From Mesodorylaimus sp. YZB2_4 (Eukaryota > Nematoda > Enoplea > Dorylaimida > Dorylaimidae): 64,000 nt of DNA. Position numbers and translations under genes: made by a program. The notes under the pieces were generated by a model, which made no database searches, was not told the DNA's origin, and saw only the letters and a program-made list of their open reading frames with translations. Positions 59,950 through 64,000 of the stretch are shown here, piece by piece; within the stretch, counting starts at the first letter, position 1, and each line of letters begins with the position of its first letter. The stretch is from the NCBI GenBank assembly GCA_030248295.1, contig JASANH010001455.1:62001-126000 (forward strand), written 5' to 3'.

Positions 59950-61002
59950 GCAGCAGCAACAGCAGCACTTGCAACAGCAGCAACCACGTTTTGTTAGAGT
60001 TTTGATCAACTTGCCTATTGCTTCCATCTTTTTGGCATCCTCTGGCTTATGATCGTCAGACCTGGTCGCACGATGACTGCAGCCGCCATCGCCTCCACCG
60101 CAGCGTACATTTCTGGATAAATCTTCACGCTTTCCCCAGCTACCTCCTCCTCCTCCTCCCATGCAGCGCTGGTTTCTGGCTAGATCTTCCCTCTTGCCCC
60201 AATTGCCACCCGCACACCGTTGACCTCTGGTGAGATCGTCTCGCTTGCCCCAGTCTCCACCCCCACTGCACCTTCCTTGCCTGGACTCGTCACGTTTTCC
60301 CCATCCACCTCCGCTGCAGCGAGCATTGCGAGAATACTCGGCATCGCGAGCAGCTCTGTGGCATCCACCGCCACCGCCGCCACAGCGAGCATTGCGAGAA
60401 TACTCGGCATCGCGGGCGGCTCTGTGGCATCCACCGCCACATCCGCCACAGCGAGCATTGCGAGAATACTCGGCATCGCGGGCGGCTCTGTGGCATCCAC
60501 CGCCACATCCGCCACCTCCACCGCCACCGCAAGATCGTTTTTGCTCTTTAGCTCTGAATATCGGTGGAATGAACGTTGTTGGTGTCTCACTCGACTCAGT
60601 CGTAGTTGCAGGCTCAGTCCCAGGAGGAGGTTGATCTGTGGCTAAAATGATGGACTTGAGATAACAATTGTGCCAGCCTGATTGCATTCTTGACATACTC
60701 TGATCTGTTTCACAGGTGCCATCAGCCATGGACTAAGCGCCTTTAAATCGGCCTCATAGAAACTTACAGGACAACACTTTCCTGTCTCACGCAAGTTCAT
60801 ACGGGGCACTAGGACCACACGTATCTTCAGACAAGGCCCTCATGGCACTCGGCAGACCAAATCAGTACTTACTGGGAGCCGTGTACGTTCTGGTGATGCC
60901 GATCGTTGTGCCCGGATCAGGCAAAATAAACGCGTCGGTATACAAGGCGAGGGCCATAAGAATGGCTGAAATTCTAGTCATAATCGGTGTCGTACGTGCC
61001 AT
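59737..61002 (-). CDS. Secreted Gly/Cys-rich repeat protein with polycysteine tract, right copy
   Basis: Exons (minus) 60873-61002 and 59737-60704, same phase-1 junction as the left copy, 365 residues. The signal peptide exon is identical in translation (MARTTPIMTRISAILMALAL). It has three, not four, CHRAARDAEYSRNARC units and shorter Gly runs, with GGCGGGC replacing an all-Gly spacer. The four WGKR units, the 4+32+4 Cys tract with its two Lys, and the C-terminal GRKRRR...MCNQ block are retained. No stop or frameshift separates the copies, so both look functional. The gene points toward the left copy (convergent). TATA (61071-61079) and AATAAA (59736-59741) are preserved. An acceptor and donor identical to the left copy support the same splicing. 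Confidence 0.85.
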
Positions 61003-61070
61003 CGCTCTGATTCGAAAAAGCTTGAAAGGCAAAAAGGAATTGAATGATGAAAACCTCTGCCAAAAACCCG

Positions 61071-61079
61071 ATTTATATA
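61071..61079 (-). promoter_or_regulatory. TATA box of right polycysteine gene
   Basis: TATATAAAT on the minus strand, 69 bases before the start codon at 61002, at the same position as in the left copy. Confidence 0.6.
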
Positions 61080-61699
61080 CCGGTCTGAGAACACACTGCC
61101 AGCTCACTACGCAAGATTTCCAAACAATCTTTTTTCTGATAAAATATACGAAATATTACCAGGCATGGATACGTTATGATACGAGGCAGCCTCGTGCTTG
61201 CCTGCGCTTGTAGACAGCGTGGTGGCAATTTGAGTAAATAGTGCCAAAATCTGGGATAAACAAGCTGGTGCAATGCAATTAATGAAGTCACGATGCAACC
61301 TTGTACAAACAATCGTCAGAAATCAGCGGGCCGGCTGTCCATAATCCTTGTTTTTATGCTTGGCCATGATTCAGCCGCTTCATCCTCGTTCAGGATTCTG
61401 AAATGCTTCCACAAAAATGAGACGACCCGAACGAATTGTAACGTTATAGTTAGTGTGTCAGAGTGATTCCATTAGATATGACAGCCAATGTACAATTTGC
61501 ATGAGAGCTAAGGACTTTGTGGCGCAAACAATCTGTGCAGTTACAAGTAATCGCAAAACTACATTCAGGCATGCAAGTGTGACGCTTCGACCACACTTCA
61601 GAGCATATGCCTGATGAGCTGTACTGATACTATGGCGACTTTGCGCTAGCGTTAGTTGATTATAGCAGGTTAGCATCTCCCATGGGATGCCACACACAC

Positions 61700-61775
61700 A
61701 GACTTGAGATAGCAATTGTGCCAGCCCGCTTACATTCTTGACATTCTCTGATCCGTTTCACAGGTGCCATCAGCC
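61700..61775 (-). pseudogene. Orphan exon-2 fragment, right arm
   Basis: Mirror image of the relic at 54189-54262: CTTGAGATAGCAATTGTGCC through GACATTCTCTGATCCGTTTC on the plus strand. It shows the internal duplication was already present before the whole unit was inverted and duplicated. Confidence 0.65.
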
Positions 61776-62247
61776 AATCTTCATCCGTCCCAGCTGTGCA
61801 AAGCTTTTTTCAGTGTGTGTCTCAGGAACCAATCGAGCTTTCTTTGCTTCTTTTTTCGCTATTGCTTTATTTCGGTGGCCAAGCACGTTATATCTCACTT
61901 TAAAGGCACTGCTCACTGTTGTTATACGTACATTGAACAAACAGAGGCGAGGAAAAAAGCATGAAACTCGTGAATTAATCAAACTGAGAGAAAAAGATTT
62001 GGTGAGAAACTTTTAAACGTCGGGTCTGGCTTCTGCCGCGCCCCGCCCACTTGGTTTCCCAGCTTCTCCTCCTGTTAGCATATGTTTTAACGTACGTGCT
62101 ATTGACGCTTCTCTTCATTCATTATGTTTGAGGCTTCTGAAAGATTATCAATTTGAAACTTCAAGCGCTCTAAATGGCCCTCATCTTGTATTTGACGTTT
62201 TTGTAGAATTTTCGGACAGTTGCATATCAATACAGCACCTACAAATG

Positions 62248-64000
62248 GCAAAATAAGAGTGACTTTGGACATGTCGGCTGCATGTCCGCTGGCGATCTTG
62301 AATATGAATGAACACTTGATTTCGATGAAATTCCAGCCCATGTCATCATTTATGAAGCTGAACAAGCTTCAACTTATCCCGGCGTTGTTGCAATGTGTGC
62401 GCACAACATACATTCTAGAGGGTAAAAGGACACGTTACACAAGAGGCGCATGCGCAGGTCATGTATATAAGGCACGTGCGCTGTACCAACAATAAAACTG
62501 GTTTGAAACAATAAATCCTAGCTGACCTTGCACACCAGGCGATGGATAAACGTCAAAAGGGTCTAAATTCTCAGGGCTTCTTAGTCAGGCTGCAGTGCTT
62601 CTCATGATTAGTCGGCTTGTCATGCCCATGTACAACCCAGCTCGTGTGTAGGTGGGGACTAGTCTCTCGGCCTATCAGTGCACTCGCGATAATCCTCTTA
62701 GTTACGGGTGGATCGAAAATATCTGTAGACATGAATGCTGTGCACAGCACTATGCCAACCCAACCCACACTTTTCTGCAACGCGCACATGCAATCGGGCA
62801 TGGACGCATCACACGCCTATGTGGTTCGAATCCCTCTTGCGCGGTCCCTACCGAAACGCACAATTCCACGCGTATATGAGACAGCCAAGTGATGGCAGGT
62901 TCATATTTCCTTCCGTGATCACTCGCAGCTACTGTCAGTAAAACAAGGATAAAGCTAGCCGATGCGCGGGAAGACGTAGACTTGTGCACTCACGGTAGCT
63001 GAACTGTAGACACTGGCTCCTCTAATACCAGGCACTGGCTCTCCCCATCGCGCCTAACTCGGTCAATCACCACATGCGCCACCAAGAAGAACGACAGCAA
63101 CTCATCACGTACTACTGTATTTGCTCCTGCGAAAAAAAGATATTTCGAAAAACTCCACTGCGATTGCCGTTTCACTTCTGTTGAATACGTAGCGGTGAGA
63201 ACGCACTAATAGACTATGTGGCTCAATATTGCCTATACGGTACGACCAAACTTTGCGAATTTTACTATGCAAGAGTATAGAACGGAGAGAAGTCGAAAGC
63301 ACAAGCACAGGAAAACTCCTGTAGGCCTAATGTTGCGGCTGCTAGCGGAAAGAGTTTTCATAACGGTGGAAAAGCCAGCATGCAAGTAAATGCTAGGTTC
63401 CCAAGAGCAGCTAAAGAATTAAAGATGGTGAAAAACTCGCTGCAGTAAGCGACAACTTCCTGATTAGGCTGACTATGAGTTTTTTGCAAGAAACATGTTA
63501 AACTGTTCCTGTTTCAAGCACGAGAGAACCTCCTTCCGCTTGAGTTTAGAACCGATTTCACGAACGTTAGTAGATTGAATAATTGTAAGGTGTTATGCAT
63601 GTATTATAAACTTTGACTCCCCATAAGAAAACTTTAGAGCCACCCACATCTCTGAATTTCGCGGTAATTCCTGGCGCTGTTCACAACATACGTTAGGGAT
63701 GTGGTTACCTGCGTCACCCTCATTGTATGGCATTGAAACTCAGCATGAAATCAACGTTATATAGCTTATATCAATAATCCATGCTCGAACCAGGTTTGGC
63801 AATAGCCAATCAATGGAGAGAACACTGACTCGAATGCTCAGATTTTTGCGAAAGCTGATTATCAACTCCTATTCCAGCTGAAAATGGAGTAGCATAGATT
63901 TTATGAGCATGTTCAGAGTTTGCGGCCGGAAGCTGAAATAATCAGTCACAAGATTGTCAAACCCAGATTTGGCATGAGCCAGCTGTCGGAAAGAGTGCCC
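62248..64000. other. Right flank; no gene recognised
   Basis: After the right arm there is a short family B SINE fragment (CTAGCTGACCTTGCACACC near 62519) and otherwise unique-looking sequence. ORFs up to 92 codons are overlapping and domain-free. The last 700 bases have no ORF of note. Confidence 0.4.

Larger units (their letters stand above)
59617..62247 (-). repeat. Right arm of large inverted duplication
   Basis: Reverse complement of 53718-56425. It is about 77 bases shorter, mainly because it has one fewer CHRAARDAEYSRNARC unit and shorter Gly runs. The inner edge is at GCATGGCAGAAC (59617) and the outer edge at CAGCACCTAC (62247). Beyond both edges similarity stops abruptly. Confidence 0.9.

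Noticed and set aside
53718-62247. Giant DNA transposon with 2.6 kb terminal inverted repeats
   Set aside because: No transposase in the spacer and no target-site duplication at the outer edges; inverted gene duplication is simpler.

Overview
The window is nuclear DNA of an invertebrate metazoan. Genes are split by GT-AG introns from 38 nt to 3.7 kb, several encode conserved animal proteins (ACAP-type ArfGAP, IL-17-receptor-like SEFIR protein, ATG9, PACS, R7-type RGS, DGAT1), and the space between them is filled with tRNA-derived SINEs, a decayed mariner, fold-back elements and homopolymer runs. I cannot name the species. There are no bacterial operons, CRISPR arrays or rRNA genes.

Left third (1-16 kb). 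A minus-strand ACAP gene (BAR plus PH domains; ArfGAP and ankyrin parts lie off the left edge) is followed by a SINE/mariner-rich gap. Next is a two-exon minus-strand receptor with signal peptide, ectodomain, one membrane span and a cytoplasmic SEFIR domain, whose 3.7 kb intron holds two fold-back repeats. A secreted-looking cysteine-rich gene follows; its 5' side runs into a stretch made almost only of A and C (about 15.96-16.24 kb), which looks like an assembly artefact.

Centre (17-49 kb). A 995-residue Gln/Pro-rich single-exon protein is tail-to-tail with ATG9 (autophagy scramblase). ATG9 is head-to-head with PACS (cargo sorting), reconstructed here as 16 exons. PACS is tail-to-tail with a four-exon gene for a membrane-anchored PDZ protein whose PDZ resembles the AHNAK/periaxin type. 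An R7-family RGS gene (DEP-GGL-RGS, 11 exons, one GC-AG intron) follows on the minus strand, head-to-head with DGAT1 (triacylglycerol synthesis).

Right third (49-64 kb). A cysteine-rich single-pass membrane protein gene has introns of only 38 and 39 nt. Then comes the most unusual structure: an inverted duplication with arms of about 2.7 and 2.6 kb (53718-56425 and 59617-62247) around a 3.2 kb spacer. Each arm carries a complete two-exon gene with TATA box, signal-peptide exon and polyadenylation signal. It encodes a secreted Gly/Cys-rich repeat protein with CHRAARDAEYSRNARC repeats, four WGKR motifs and a tract of 32 uninterrupted cysteines. The copies differ in repeat number. I recognise no family for this protein and consider the pair the best candidate for an undescribed system.

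Most conserved genes were rebuilt exon by exon: splice phases were checked for agreement and reading frames compared with remembered family sequences. Exon limits are predictions, not transcript evidence.
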